Source: Polyangiaceae bacterium (GTDB lineage: Bacteria > Myxococcota_A > Polyangia > Polyangiales > Polyangiaceae). From it: a DNA stretch of 35,606 bases. This document shows positions 15,951 through 23,484 of this stretch, piece by piece. Under the pieces are notes generated by a model, which had not been told where the DNA came from, ran no database searches, and worked only from the letters and a program-made list of their open reading frames with translations. How positions within the stretch are numbered: position 1 is the stretch's first letter; the number at the start of each line of letters is the position of its first letter. The position numbers and the translations under genes are program-made. The stretch lies in assembly GCA_029261965.1 (NCBI GenBank), contig JAJDAH010000398.1:1-35606 (forward strand), read 5' to 3'.

Positions 15951-16160
15951 ATGAACGACCCTCAGACTCGCAGAAGTCGAATCGGGTTCAAGATTCGCAT
16001 CCTGGGCGTGGCCCTGACTTTCGCGGGTCTCCTCGTCATGCTCGCCCGGCGTTGGGCCGATCTCGGGGAGGGTTGGGCGAACGTCACCACGCCGCTCATC
16101 GTCGTCGGCGCGATCCTGTGGGCGCTCGGCTATTACCTGTGGCGCATGGCCGGTAGGTAA
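15951..16160 (+). CDS. Small two-helix membrane protein
   Basis: An ATG at 15951, 11 bases after the methyltransferase stop, opens a 69-residue frame. It has a basic N-terminus (NDPQTRRSRIGFKIR), two hydrophobic segments (about residues 17-32 and 47-64, the second rich in aromatic residues) and a short basic end. The short gap suggests cotranscription with the methyltransferase. I recognise no family. It could also be a chance frame, but the amphipathic layout with two clean helices argues that it is real. Confidence 0.6.
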   Translation: MNDPQTRRSRIGFKIRILGVALTFAGLLVMLARRWADLGEGWANVTTPLIVVGAILWALGYYLWRMAGR

Positions 16161-16174
16161 CTAAGCTCGCCTGC

Positions 16175-16948
16175 GTGATAACGCTATACGAGCATCCAAT
16201 CAGCCCGTTCGCTCGGAAGGTGAAGCTCGCCCTCCGTGAGAAAGGTCTCGACTTCAAACGCAAGATCGTCGGCCCGGACGACTTCGACTCGCCGGAGCTG
16301 TCGAACGCCAACCCGCGCGGCGAAGTTCCCGCGCTCGTCGACGACGGTACCGCGGTGTTCGACTCGACGGTGATGTGCGAGTACCTCGAAGACAAATACC
16401 CCGAGCCGCGTTTGTATCCGGCCGAACCCGCCGAGAGAGCGCGTGTTCGCATGCTCGAAGACATCGCGGACACCCAGCACGAAGCCGCGCTCTGGGCACT
16501 GTTCGAGATCCGGTTTTTCGGGCGGGGCACCGGTGAGTTGGGAGAAGCCATCACGGCCCGCGCCCTCGAGGCGGTCGCGCGCATGTACGATCGTTTGGAG
16601 GCAGAGCTCGACGGCCGTCAGTATTTCACGGGTGATTCGTTCGGCGTCGGTGACTGCGCGGTCATGCCGCATGTGAGCGCCGCTTCGATGAGCGGAGCCA
16701 AGGCCGACGAGGATCACCCTCGCGTTCGTGATTGGGTCAAACGCACCCGCGAACGGGAATCCGTGCAGCAAGACCGCGCGGACGTCGGAGCGGCGATGGC
16801 GACAATGGCCGCCGACGCCGAGGCCGCGGCCAAACGTCCGCGCCAGTATCGGGACCACCGTCTCGAATGGATGATGCGAAACGGTGGCGAGAAGATCGTC
16901 GCCGACGGCGTAGCCAACGGCTCGATCAAGTTCTCGCGCGATCTCTGA
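16175..16948 (+). CDS. Glutathione S-transferase family protein
   Basis: The 257-residue protein starts at GTG 16175 (MITLYEHPISPFARKVKLAL), with Ser in the position used by many bacterial GSTs for thiolate stabilisation. The thioredoxin-like domain runs to about residue 78, with the cis-Pro in GEVPALVDDG and the glutathione-contacting DSTVMCEYLED, Asp-Ser. The helical domain follows (YFTGDSFGVGDCAVMPH carries the conserved capping Asp). About 50 residues beyond the usual ~200-220 form an Ala/Arg-rich tail ending GVANGSIKFSRDL. The substrate is not predictable. It ends 10 bases from a convergent cytochrome gene. Confidence 0.9.
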   Translation: MITLYEHPISPFARKVKLALREKGLDFKRKIVGPDDFDSPELSNANPRGEVPALVDDGTAVFDSTVMCEYLEDKYPEPRLYPAEPAERARVRMLEDIADTQHEAALWALFEIRFFGRGTGELGEAITARALEAVARMYDRLEAELDGRQYFTGDSFGVGDCAVMPHVSAASMSGAKADEDHPRVRDWVKRTRERESVQQDRADVGAAMATMAADAEAAAKRPRQYRDHRLEWMMRNGGEKIVADGVANGSIKFSRDL

Positions 16949-16958
16949 TTCTGCGCCG

Positions 16959-19016
16959 CTAGAGCGATTCGAGATACGCGATCAGGTCACCGAGCTCTGC
17001 CGGGCTCAGTTGGCTCGTCTTGCCATGGCGGTCGCCGCCACCGCACGCCGGATCGAACCGCTCACCGAGCGTGGTGGCGCAACCGGTATGCAGGAACGGA
17101 GCCCGGTACCCCACAGCGACGAGCGACGGCACCTGAAGGAGATGACCCGCCGCGGTGGTCCCGACTTCATAGCTCTGATTGTTCGTGTGCTTGGGACCCG
17201 TGTGGCAATCGTTGCAGCCAACCTCTTTCGACTCGAAGAGCGCTCGCCCGCGCACCGCTGCCGGGTCGTCCTCCGCCACGATGCGCGCTGGCGGCTCGAG
17301 GCCGAAGACCCACTCCGAAAGCACCCTGAGCCTTTCGTCGCTCTGGCGAGCTCCTCCCATTCGACCGACGAAGACTTCCTCCATCAACGTGCTGAGGTCA
17401 TGCATGTCGCCATCCCAATGGAACGGCGCGGTCCCCGCGAGGCCGACGTCGACGCTCTGGGTCCGCCGGTCGCCGATGGGACTGAACCTCCACACTCGAC
17501 CGTCATCCCCACCTTCGGAGTGGCATGACGCACAGGAAACGCCGGCCCCGGAGTTGCGATGGAAGATCTCGTGACCCGTGTCGAACATGCTCTCCCCTCC
17601 TAGGTCGACGACGGTGGAAGGCTCGAAGTCGCCGGTGTCGAAGAACGCCAGCGTGGCCGGCTCGCGCGTTTGGGCGATGAACCAAGGGCCGTTCTGCCGA
17701 GCTTCGACATCGACCGCTGGATTGAATGCTACCGCCGTAGTCTGCCCGTTCACCTGGGCGGTAATGTCCGGGAAACCGCATTCGGGGACGTCCTGCTCCT
17801 GACCGGGCTGGATGATCACGCTCTCGATCTGCATGACGCTCACACCACCGAGAGAAAAGAACGCACCCGGGCCACCGGCAAACCCTCCGCCAGATGACGC
17901 GCCTCCATGGGGTCCATCGTTTACGAACTCGACGAAAGGTTGCGGCGCACCCGGATCCTGCGTACCGGCGTGGGCGACGATCGCCCATTGCCCGTCGGGC
18001 GAAATGGCCGCATCGACGGTCAGCGCGCCGCCCAAAAGCGGCATTCCAGCGATGACCTCGCCGTCGGGATCGAAACGAGAAATGCCGGAGCGCACCAAAC
18101 CGGCACAGGGATCTCCGGCGCCGCCGTACGAACTGTCGAGACCGAGCGCATCGCTCGACTCGTCTGGCTCGAGGTCGATCTCTCCGTCGAAGCCATATTG
18201 ATGAAGCATGGCGACCCGGCCCGAACCCGCGTCGAACGCGCGCCATGCCACGGCGGGACTCATCGGTCGTTTCGTCGGCTCGAACGAGACGGGCTCCTCG
18301 ACGCTCTTTCTGCTACCCGGACGCCGCTCTACCTCGACCGCCACAGGTTGGAAAGAGAGCTGCTCGATCGCCGTCGGCCGGCGCACGCTACCGATGCTCG
18401 ACGCGGCGTCGACTTCGATGAGCTCCGCCGACTTGAACCGAGTGACGAAGAGCTTGTCGCCCTGCACGACGACATCGCGCAGATCGGACCCGAGCTCGAG
18501 TCGACGCGTCGCCTCGCCACCCTCGGCGGGCAGGCTCACGAGCTCACCGCCTTTGCAGGCCACGTGCACCGTGTCGTTCAGCGCATCGTAGGCAATCCCT
18601 CTCGGTGCGCCGCACACACTGCGACGCGAGACGACAGTTCCTCGCGCGTAGTCGATAGCCACGACGTCTCCGCCTCGCCGAAGGGCAACGTGCACGAGAC
18701 CCGACTGATCCTCGGCGACACGGCCGGGCTCGTCGCCCGCTGAAAGAGGAATCGTGTAGAGCACCCGTCGCTCACGCAGGTCGACGACAGACACACGGTC
18801 ACGGTCGGGATCGGCGGCAACCGCCCACCGGCCCTCGCGTGTCACGAGGAGCGTGCCGCCACTGATTGCTGGAGGGGGTGTCGCCGACTGGACTGCCGGC
18901 CGGTCGTCCGTCGGAACGTGCCGGATGACTTTCGGCCCCTTGGGTCCCCTATCCCCCGAGCCACAGCCGAATAGCGCGGCCGCAATCGCTACCGCTACCG
19001 CCTTGTCCCTGAACAT
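16959..19016 (-). CDS. Dihaem c-type cytochrome lipoprotein with beta-propeller (MauG/CCP-like C-terminus)
   Basis: I start at the ATG 19016, with GGGAGG six bases upstream (complement of 19023-19028); the frame extends 60 codons further but without signal-peptide character. The 685-residue product has a lipobox (AIAAALFGC), a long YncE-like propeller region (WAVAADPDRDRVSVVDLRERRV, VAIDYARGTVV, LFVTRFKSAELIEVD) and two CxxCH haem sites, CASCH near residue 494 and CNDCH near 600. The segment RRTQSVDVGLAGTAPFHWDGDM and the end TSQLSPAELGDLIAYLESL are typical of dihaem peroxidase/MauG-like proteins in Myxococcota. It should face the periplasm or outer membrane and act in electron transfer or oxidation of an unknown substrate. 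It is divergent from a PilZ gene. Confidence 0.9.
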   Translation of the reverse strand: MFRDKAVAVAIAAALFGCGSGDRGPKGPKVIRHVPTDDRPAVQSATPPPAISGGTLLVTREGRWAVAADPDRDRVSVVDLRERRVLYTIPLSAGDEPGRVAEDQSGLVHVALRRGGDVVAIDYARGTVVSRRSVCGAPRGIAYDALNDTVHVACKGGELVSLPAEGGEATRRLELGSDLRDVVVQGDKLFVTRFKSAELIEVDAASSIGSVRRPTAIEQLSFQPVAVEVERRPGSRKSVEEPVSFEPTKRPMSPAVAWRAFDAGSGRVAMLHQYGFDGEIDLEPDESSDALGLDSSYGGAGDPCAGLVRSGISRFDPDGEVIAGMPLLGGALTVDAAISPDGQWAIVAHAGTQDPGAPQPFVEFVNDGPHGGASSGGGFAGGPGAFFSLGGVSVMQIESVIIQPGQEQDVPECGFPDITAQVNGQTTAVAFNPAVDVEARQNGPWFIAQTREPATLAFFDTGDFEPSTVVDLGGESMFDTGHEIFHRNSGAGVSCASCHSEGGDDGRVWRFSPIGDRRTQSVDVGLAGTAPFHWDGDMHDLSTLMEEVFVGRMGGARQSDERLRVLSEWVFGLEPPARIVAEDDPAAVRGRALFESKEVGCNDCHTGPKHTNNQSYEVGTTAAGHLLQVPSLVAVGYRAPFLHTGCATTLGERFDPACGGGDRHGKTSQLSPAELGDLIAYLESL

Positions 19017-19022
19017 GTTTCG

Positions 19023-19028
19023 CCTCCC
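19023..19028 (-). promoter_or_regulatory. Ribosome binding site setting the start of the dihaem lipoprotein
   Basis: Read on the minus strand, GGGAGG lies six bases before ATG 19016. It decides for this start over an upstream in-frame codon at 19196, because the shorter protein begins directly with a lipoprotein signal peptide. Confidence 0.75.
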
Positions 19029-19072
19029 GATTCGTGAAGAGTACCGCGTCCCGACAAGCAACCGGCATACCA

Positions 19073-19162
19073 GCGAAAAAATTCGCAAAAAGCGGGTCCC
19101 TCGTGCCCGAGGCGTGACGGGGAAGTCGCACGATTCACCACGCTCACCTGGCACAGTGTGCC
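19073..19162. promoter_or_regulatory. Two inverted repeats in the divergent cytochrome/PilZ promoter region
   Basis: The 216-base divergent gap contains GCGAA-AAAA-TTCGC (19073-19086) and a perfect 13-base palindrome GGCACA-G-TGTGCC (19150-19162). The first lies about 57 bases ahead of the cytochrome start, the second about 70 bases ahead of the PilZ start. Both are in positions where a regulator could bind. No promoter hexamers stand out. Confidence 0.3.
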
Positions 19163-19232
19163 GTGCGGGGGACGGCGAGAAGGCGTGCGAAGGCACGGAG
19201 ACGCTCCGTTTCTACGGTACCCTCGGCGCACC

Positions 19233-19643
19233 GTGGAAGAACGCAAGGGTCCTTTGCCGCCCATCCCACAACCCGTCGACCGCCGTCGCGCTCCCAGGCA
19301 TCCGGCGCGGATCGCTGGCTACATCGAAGTCGAAGACGAGCAGGAGCTGGCGATGGTGCGGGACATCAGCGCCACCGGCTCGCTCGTGCTGACTCGCGCG
19401 GTCTTCGAGCCGACCGAGCACATCAAGTTGACGTTGACGATTCCCGGCGGCGATGAGCGCTCGGTCGAGGGAACGATCCGTCGCGTCGAAAAAACCCCGC
19501 CGGGTGTGTCCGATATCTGGCCCTATCGGGTGGCCATCCAGTTCGACGAAGCCATCTCCTACGCCGACGAGCTCGGCGAGCTCGCGAAGGTGAAGGCGCG
19601 CATCGGGCGACGAGACAGCAAGCAGGGCAGCAGCGAAAAATAG
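19233..19643 (+). CDS. PilZ domain protein
   Basis: The 136-residue protein (GTG 19233) contains the two PilZ hallmarks: an Arg-rich DRRRAPRHPA at residues ~15-24 and VRDISATGSLVL at ~41-52, the D-x-S-x-x-G motif. Both are needed for binding cyclic di-GMP. The rest is the expected beta barrel (EHIKLTLTIPGG, VEGTIRRVEK, YRVAIQFDE) and a charged tail. It is a stand-alone domain, so it probably relays c-di-GMP to a partner protein. The start could be earlier (GTG 19158), but those residues lack PilZ character and no ribosome site is seen at either. Binding is inferred from the motifs; the target is unknown. Confidence 0.87.
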   Translation: MEERKGPLPPIPQPVDRRRAPRHPARIAGYIEVEDEQELAMVRDISATGSLVLTRAVFEPTEHIKLTLTIPGGDERSVEGTIRRVEKTPPGVSDIWPYRVAIQFDEAISYADELGELAKVKARIGRRDSKQGSSEK

Positions 19644-19685
19644 GAGCCCCCACCGTCCAGACCGCGCCGAACCGATGCCGCAGCC

Positions 19686-20450
19686 TCACATGCCGGGGAT
19701 GCGCGGTACGGGACCGCTGGTGAAACCGCCGTCGACGGCGATGGCCTGGCCCGTGATGAACGAAGAGTCCTCGCTCGCGAGAAACAGCACGAGCTTGCCG
19801 ACCTCTTCGGGCTCGCCGATGCGACCGAGCGCGTGCGACTTGGCGATCTCCTCGAGCATTTCTGGGCTTGCACCGAAGTCGCCCACCATCGGCGTGCGAA
19901 TCACGCCGGGACAAACGGCGTTCACGCGAATCCCGAAGGTCCCGTATTCGAGGGCAGCCGTTTTCGTGAGCCCGACGACGGCATGCTTCGAGGCGTCGTA
20001 GGAACCGAGCCCCGGCGCGCCGACGAGGCCGGCCACGCTCGCGGTGCTGATTATGCTGCCTCGCTCGGGCCCGGTGTTGTTCATCATCGCGAGGATGCCG
20101 TGTTTGATGCCGTAGAAGACACCGTTGAGATTCACATCGATCAGGTTTCGGTGGTCCTCGTCATCCGCCGCGGCCATGGGTCCGTGAAATTCGATGCCGG
20201 CGTTGTTGAAGAGCACATCGAGCCGACCGTGCTCGGACACCGCGCGATCGATCAACGACTTGACTTGGTCCGACTGGCGAACGTCGGTCTTTTGGAACAC
20301 ACCGCCGACCTCGGACGCGACGGCAGTGCCATCCTGAAAGTCTCCGATGACGACCTTCGCACCGGCCTTCGCGAACGCGCGAGCCGTCGCCGCGCCGATA
20401 CCGGACGCGCCACCGGTGATGACCGCCGATTTTCCTTCGAGTGAGTTCAC
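19686..20450 (-). CDS. Short-chain dehydrogenase/reductase
   Basis: The 254-residue classical SDR starts at GTG 20450 with GAAGGAG (complement of 20458-20464) seven bases upstream. It has TGGASGIG for cofactor binding, FNNAGIEFHG, ISTASVAG with the catalytic Ser, and YDASK with Tyr and Lys of the triad. CPGVIRTPM and GQAIAVDGGF close the fold. Asp at the end of beta-2 (VVIGDF) points to NAD rather than NADP. The gene follows the quinone-oxidoreductase-like gene by 15 bases and is likely cotranscribed. The substrate is not predictable from sequence; close family names such as glucose 1-dehydrogenase are generic. Confidence 0.93.
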   Translation of the reverse strand: MNSLEGKSAVITGGASGIGAATARAFAKAGAKVVIGDFQDGTAVASEVGGVFQKTDVRQSDQVKSLIDRAVSEHGRLDVLFNNAGIEFHGPMAAADDEDHRNLIDVNLNGVFYGIKHGILAMMNNTGPERGSIISTASVAGLVGAPGLGSYDASKHAVVGLTKTAALEYGTFGIRVNAVCPGVIRTPMVGDFGASPEMLEEIAKSHALGRIGEPEEVGKLVLFLASEDSSFITGQAIAVDGGFTSGPVPRIPGM

Positions 20451-20465
20451 TGAGCCGCTCCTTCT

Positions 20466-21491
20466 CTATGGGTCAGGGGTGAGAATGACCTTACCCTGGT
20501 TTCGACCGTACTCGAGCTCCGCGTGGGCATCCGCCGCACGCGAGAAGGGAAAACGGCCGCCGATGTGTGGTTTGACCTTCCCCTCGGCATACAGCTTCAC
20601 CACTGACCGAATTTCGCCCGTCACGAGCTCGACCTCGCCGAACAGGTGGCCCATGTTGACACCGGAGACGGTGCGATTGTCATCCATCAGCTTCATCGGA
20701 GAGAACTTCGGAACCCGAGCGAGCTGCCCGAGGGTGTGAATGATGCTGCGCTTACCGCCAACATTGGCGTTCGCGAGCCCGAAGGCGATGAGCATTCCTG
20801 TCGGCTTGAGCAAGCCGTAACCTTTTTTCCAGTCCGCTCCGCCGAGCGGATCGAGCACGAGGTCCACGCCGCGGCCACCCGTCAGCTTCTTCACCTCCGC
20901 TACGTAGTCGCCGGTCCGATAGTCGATGGGATGGTCGCACCCGTGCTCACGCACGTAGTCGTGTTTCTTCCCACTGGCGGTCCCGTAGGTCGTGACCCCG
21001 TCCACCGTGCGGCACAGTTGAAGGACAGCGGTACCGACGCCCCCAGCGGCCATGTGGATGAGCACGCTTTCACCCGAGCGGATGCGCGCGATGTGAAAAA
21101 GCATGTGGTACGCCGTCAGGTACGTGACCGGCATCGCCGCAGCGTCTTCGAAGCTCATCGCATCGGGAATGTCGATGGCTTGCGCCTCCGACGTCACGAC
21201 GGCGTCGGCGTGGCCCCCGAACTGCGACATGTACAACACGCGCGCGCCCACCCGTGCCGGATCCACTCCGCTGCCCACCTCTTCGATGACTCCAGCGCCC
21301 TCGTAGCCGACAACGCAGGGCGGCTTCGGAGCATCCGGGTACAAACCCTGCCGCGCCATGACCTCGGCGAAGTTGAGCCCAACGGCGGAGACGCGAATCT
21401 TGACTTCGCCGGGCCCGGGTTCGGGATCGGGTGTTTCTCGAACTTCGAGAACTTCGGGGCCACCGTGCTTCCTTATCCAAATGGCGCGCAT
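20466..21491 (-). CDS. Zinc-free MDR oxidoreductase, quinone oxidoreductase / VAT-1-like
   Basis: The 341-residue protein (ATG 21491) is a medium-chain dehydrogenase/reductase without the structural-zinc Cys set. It has GLNFAEVMARQGLYP and GYEGAGVIEEVGSGV in the catalytic domain and HMAAGGVGTAVLQL as the nucleotide-binding motif. The segment MDDNRTVSGVNMGHL is typical of the VAT-1-like branch. Likely role: NADPH-dependent reduction of quinones or activated alkenes in the cytoplasm. Its stop is 15 bases before the SDR start, so the two probably form an operon and may act on successive intermediates, which is inference. Confidence 0.92.
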   Translation of the reverse strand: MRAIWIRKHGGPEVLEVRETPDPEPGPGEVKIRVSAVGLNFAEVMARQGLYPDAPKPPCVVGYEGAGVIEEVGSGVDPARVGARVLYMSQFGGHADAVVTSEAQAIDIPDAMSFEDAAAMPVTYLTAYHMLFHIARIRSGESVLIHMAAGGVGTAVLQLCRTVDGVTTYGTASGKKHDYVREHGCDHPIDYRTGDYVAEVKKLTGGRGVDLVLDPLGGADWKKGYGLLKPTGMLIAFGLANANVGGKRSIIHTLGQLARVPKFSPMKLMDDNRTVSGVNMGHLFGEVELVTGEIRSVVKLYAEGKVKPHIGGRFPFSRAADAHAELEYGRNQGKVILTPDP

Positions 21492-21738
21492 GGCCCTGAG
21501 CCTAGGGCCCGGCTCGGCGGTGGCAATGGACGCGGAAGCTGCGCTTCATTTAACGACTCCTCACTTTTCTTTTTTTGAGGCTCACGAGGTTGGTCAGCGC
21601 TGTTTCACTCGCGGCGCAAGGGGAGCGCGGCGGCGGTGAGGTGAAACAGAGACGTGCGCTCGCAGCAAACGGATACGCATTTGTTCGAGCATTTTCGCAC
21701 TCTTGCAGACTCTTCAGCGTGAGAGCGTGTGTTGCGCC

Positions 21739-21745
21739 GAGGAGG
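21739..21745 (+). promoter_or_regulatory. Ribosome binding site for the haem-copper lipoprotein
   Basis: GAGGAGG ends four bases before ATG 21750. It selects this start over an upstream in-frame GTG at 21729 and gives a standard lipoprotein signal peptide. Confidence 0.75.
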
Positions 21746-21749
21746 CCCC

Positions 21750-23399
21750 ATGCCAAGCGACACGATCCGACGACATCTAGTTTCACTGTTCGCCGCAGTT
21801 CTTCTGCTTGCGTGCTCCGCCTCCGACACGGGGCTCGGTTTCGGTCGCGGAGGGCTCTCGTGTCCTCGTGGAACCGTAGCCAATTGCCCCTGCCCGGACG
21901 GGAGCCGCGGCGTCGCGACGTGTGGGTTCGAAGCGAGGTGGAGTGCGTGCGACTGCGCGGCGGGCACCAACGCACCGCCAATCGATGGTCAGGCGCTTCC
22001 TTGCGACGTCGCCGCGGTGGTGCAGAACCGTTGCCACGAATGCCACGGACAGCAAACACAGTTCGGCGCGCCGATGTCGCTCGTCTCGTGGGAGAACTTG
22101 CATGCGCCGGCTACGAGCGACCCTTCGCGTTCGGTGCTCGACGTCGTGGCCGAGCGCATTCGAAGCGCCACGGACCGCATGCCGCCTCCGACGCAACCCG
22201 AGCTCACGTCCTCCGAGCTCGCCGCCATAGAAAACTGGATCGCCAGCGGCGCTCCGCCGGCGAACGGAAACTCGTGCACACCGACTGGCGCCGGTGGCAG
22301 CCCGAACCCGACCGGCGCGGGCGGAGGGGGTAACGCGAGCGGCGGCGGCGGCGGCAACGTCAGCGGTGGTGGTGGTTTCGGGGCCGGCGGAGGAGGGGGA
22401 GTCGGCGGCGGTGGTCCCGTCAGCGGCCCGCCGGACTGTCAGGACTATTTCGAGATCCGAGCGCATGGGCAGGTCGGCGAAAACGACACGACGCCGTTCC
22501 CCGTGCCGAAGAACCCGGCGGACTCGGGCAATCAGTACATGTGTTTCTATTTCAATCCGCCGTACGCGGGAGATGCCCAAGGGCTCTGGTTCTCATCGCT
22601 CTTGGACGACACGCGGGTACTGCACCACTGGCTCTTGTATGGAACCGACGCGGCAACACAGCCACCGGGCACGATGGCTCCGTGCAGCGCAGCCGAGCCC
22701 GGTGCCTACTTGCTTGCGGGGTGGGCTCCGGGCGGGTCCGACGTCACGATGCCGCCAGGCGTGGGTCTCGACATGCCGTCAGGTCCAGGCGCAGGGCTCA
22801 TTCTCGAGGTTCATTACTTCAACTCTCAGGGCTTCGACGCGGTCGACTCGAGCGGTGTGCGCTTCTGCACCGCCCCCGAAAACACGCGCCCGCAAACGGC
22901 GGCGGTGCACTTCCTCGGTTCGGAGGGCATCTGTGTGCCGCCCAGAGCCCCAGGAGAGGTCGCCGGGCCGTGTCAGCCGCGAACCGACATGGGAGACATT
23001 CACATCACCAGTGTGTGGCCGCACATGCATCAGCACGGTCGCCGAATGCAGACGCTCATCTACCGAGTCAACGGCACCGTCGACGTGCTCCACGACGCGC
23101 CCTTCGACTTCAACAACCAGATTACCTATCCGAAAGACGTGGTCATCCATCCCGGCGACCGTCTCGAGACGCGTTGCTTCTACGAGAACACGACCGCCGA
23201 AGCGGTGCACTTCGGCGACCGGACCCAAGACGAGATGTGTTACAACTTCGTCACCGCTTGGCCCGCCGGCTCGCTCGGACCCGACCCGTTCACCGCGCTC
23301 TTCAACCCGGTCAGCTGGGTGCAACCGCAACGCCGGTGCATGGACCTGACCTCGATCCTGCAAAGCTGTAACGGGCTGGCGGACTACCCGACGCCATAA
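21750..23399 (+). CDS. Lipoprotein: c-type haem domain fused to copper type II monooxygenase domain
   Basis: The 549-residue product begins with a signal peptide and lipobox (LLLAC, Cys22). A Cys-rich segment follows (eight Cys, 38-85), then a single-haem cytochrome-like domain: CHECH (95-99) and DRMPPP, whose Met144 could be the distal ligand. A Gly-rich linker spans about 180-225. Residues ~230-549 match the PHM/DBM fold with all copper ligands in order: His292-His293 (VLHHWLLYG) and His355 (ILEVHYFN) for the first copper, His425-x-His427 (HMHQHG) and Met496 (DEMCYNF) for the second. PHM-type enzymes hydroxylate C-H bonds using two electrons from ascorbate; the fused haem may be the electron donor here. 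Location would be the cell surface or periplasm. The substrate is unknown. Confidence 0.9.
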   Translation: MPSDTIRRHLVSLFAAVLLLACSASDTGLGFGRGGLSCPRGTVANCPCPDGSRGVATCGFEARWSACDCAAGTNAPPIDGQALPCDVAAVVQNRCHECHGQQTQFGAPMSLVSWENLHAPATSDPSRSVLDVVAERIRSATDRMPPPTQPELTSSELAAIENWIASGAPPANGNSCTPTGAGGSPNPTGAGGGGNASGGGGGNVSGGGGFGAGGGGGVGGGGPVSGPPDCQDYFEIRAHGQVGENDTTPFPVPKNPADSGNQYMCFYFNPPYAGDAQGLWFSSLLDDTRVLHHWLLYGTDAATQPPGTMAPCSAAEPGAYLLAGWAPGGSDVTMPPGVGLDMPSGPGAGLILEVHYFNSQGFDAVDSSGVRFCTAPENTRPQTAAVHFLGSEGICVPPRAPGEVAGPCQPRTDMGDIHITSVWPHMHQHGRRMQTLIYRVNGTVDVLHDAPFDFNNQITYPKDVVIHPGDRLETRCFYENTTAEAVHFGDRTQDEMCYNFVTAWPAGSLGPDPFTALFNPVSWVQPQRRCMDLTSILQSCNGLADYPTP

Positions 23400-23410
23400 C
23401 CGCCGAGCGG

Positions 23411-23432
23411 CCGCCGCCTGGCCCGACGGCGG
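23411..23432. terminator. GC-only hairpin in a convergent gap
   Basis: CCGCCG (23411-23416) pairs with CGGCGG (23427-23432) around a 10-base loop, in the 85-base gap between two convergent genes. There is no T-tract on either strand. It could help end transcription from both sides, but such hairpins arise easily at this GC content. Confidence 0.25.
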
Positions 23433-23484
23433 ATATCGGCGATAGCCCGGTCGGTTCGAGAGCCTTTCGCGAACCTGAGCGCGA

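Noticed and set aside
19149-19165. Sigma-54-like TGGCAC element ahead of the PilZ gene
   Set aside because: The GG and next GC are eight bases apart instead of ten and the -12 element is absent; the match is explained by the palindrome.
21559-21580. CCTCA...TGAGG hairpin with a T-run, possible terminator
   Set aside because: The T-run is inside the loop, not after the stem, and no gene on that strand ends there.
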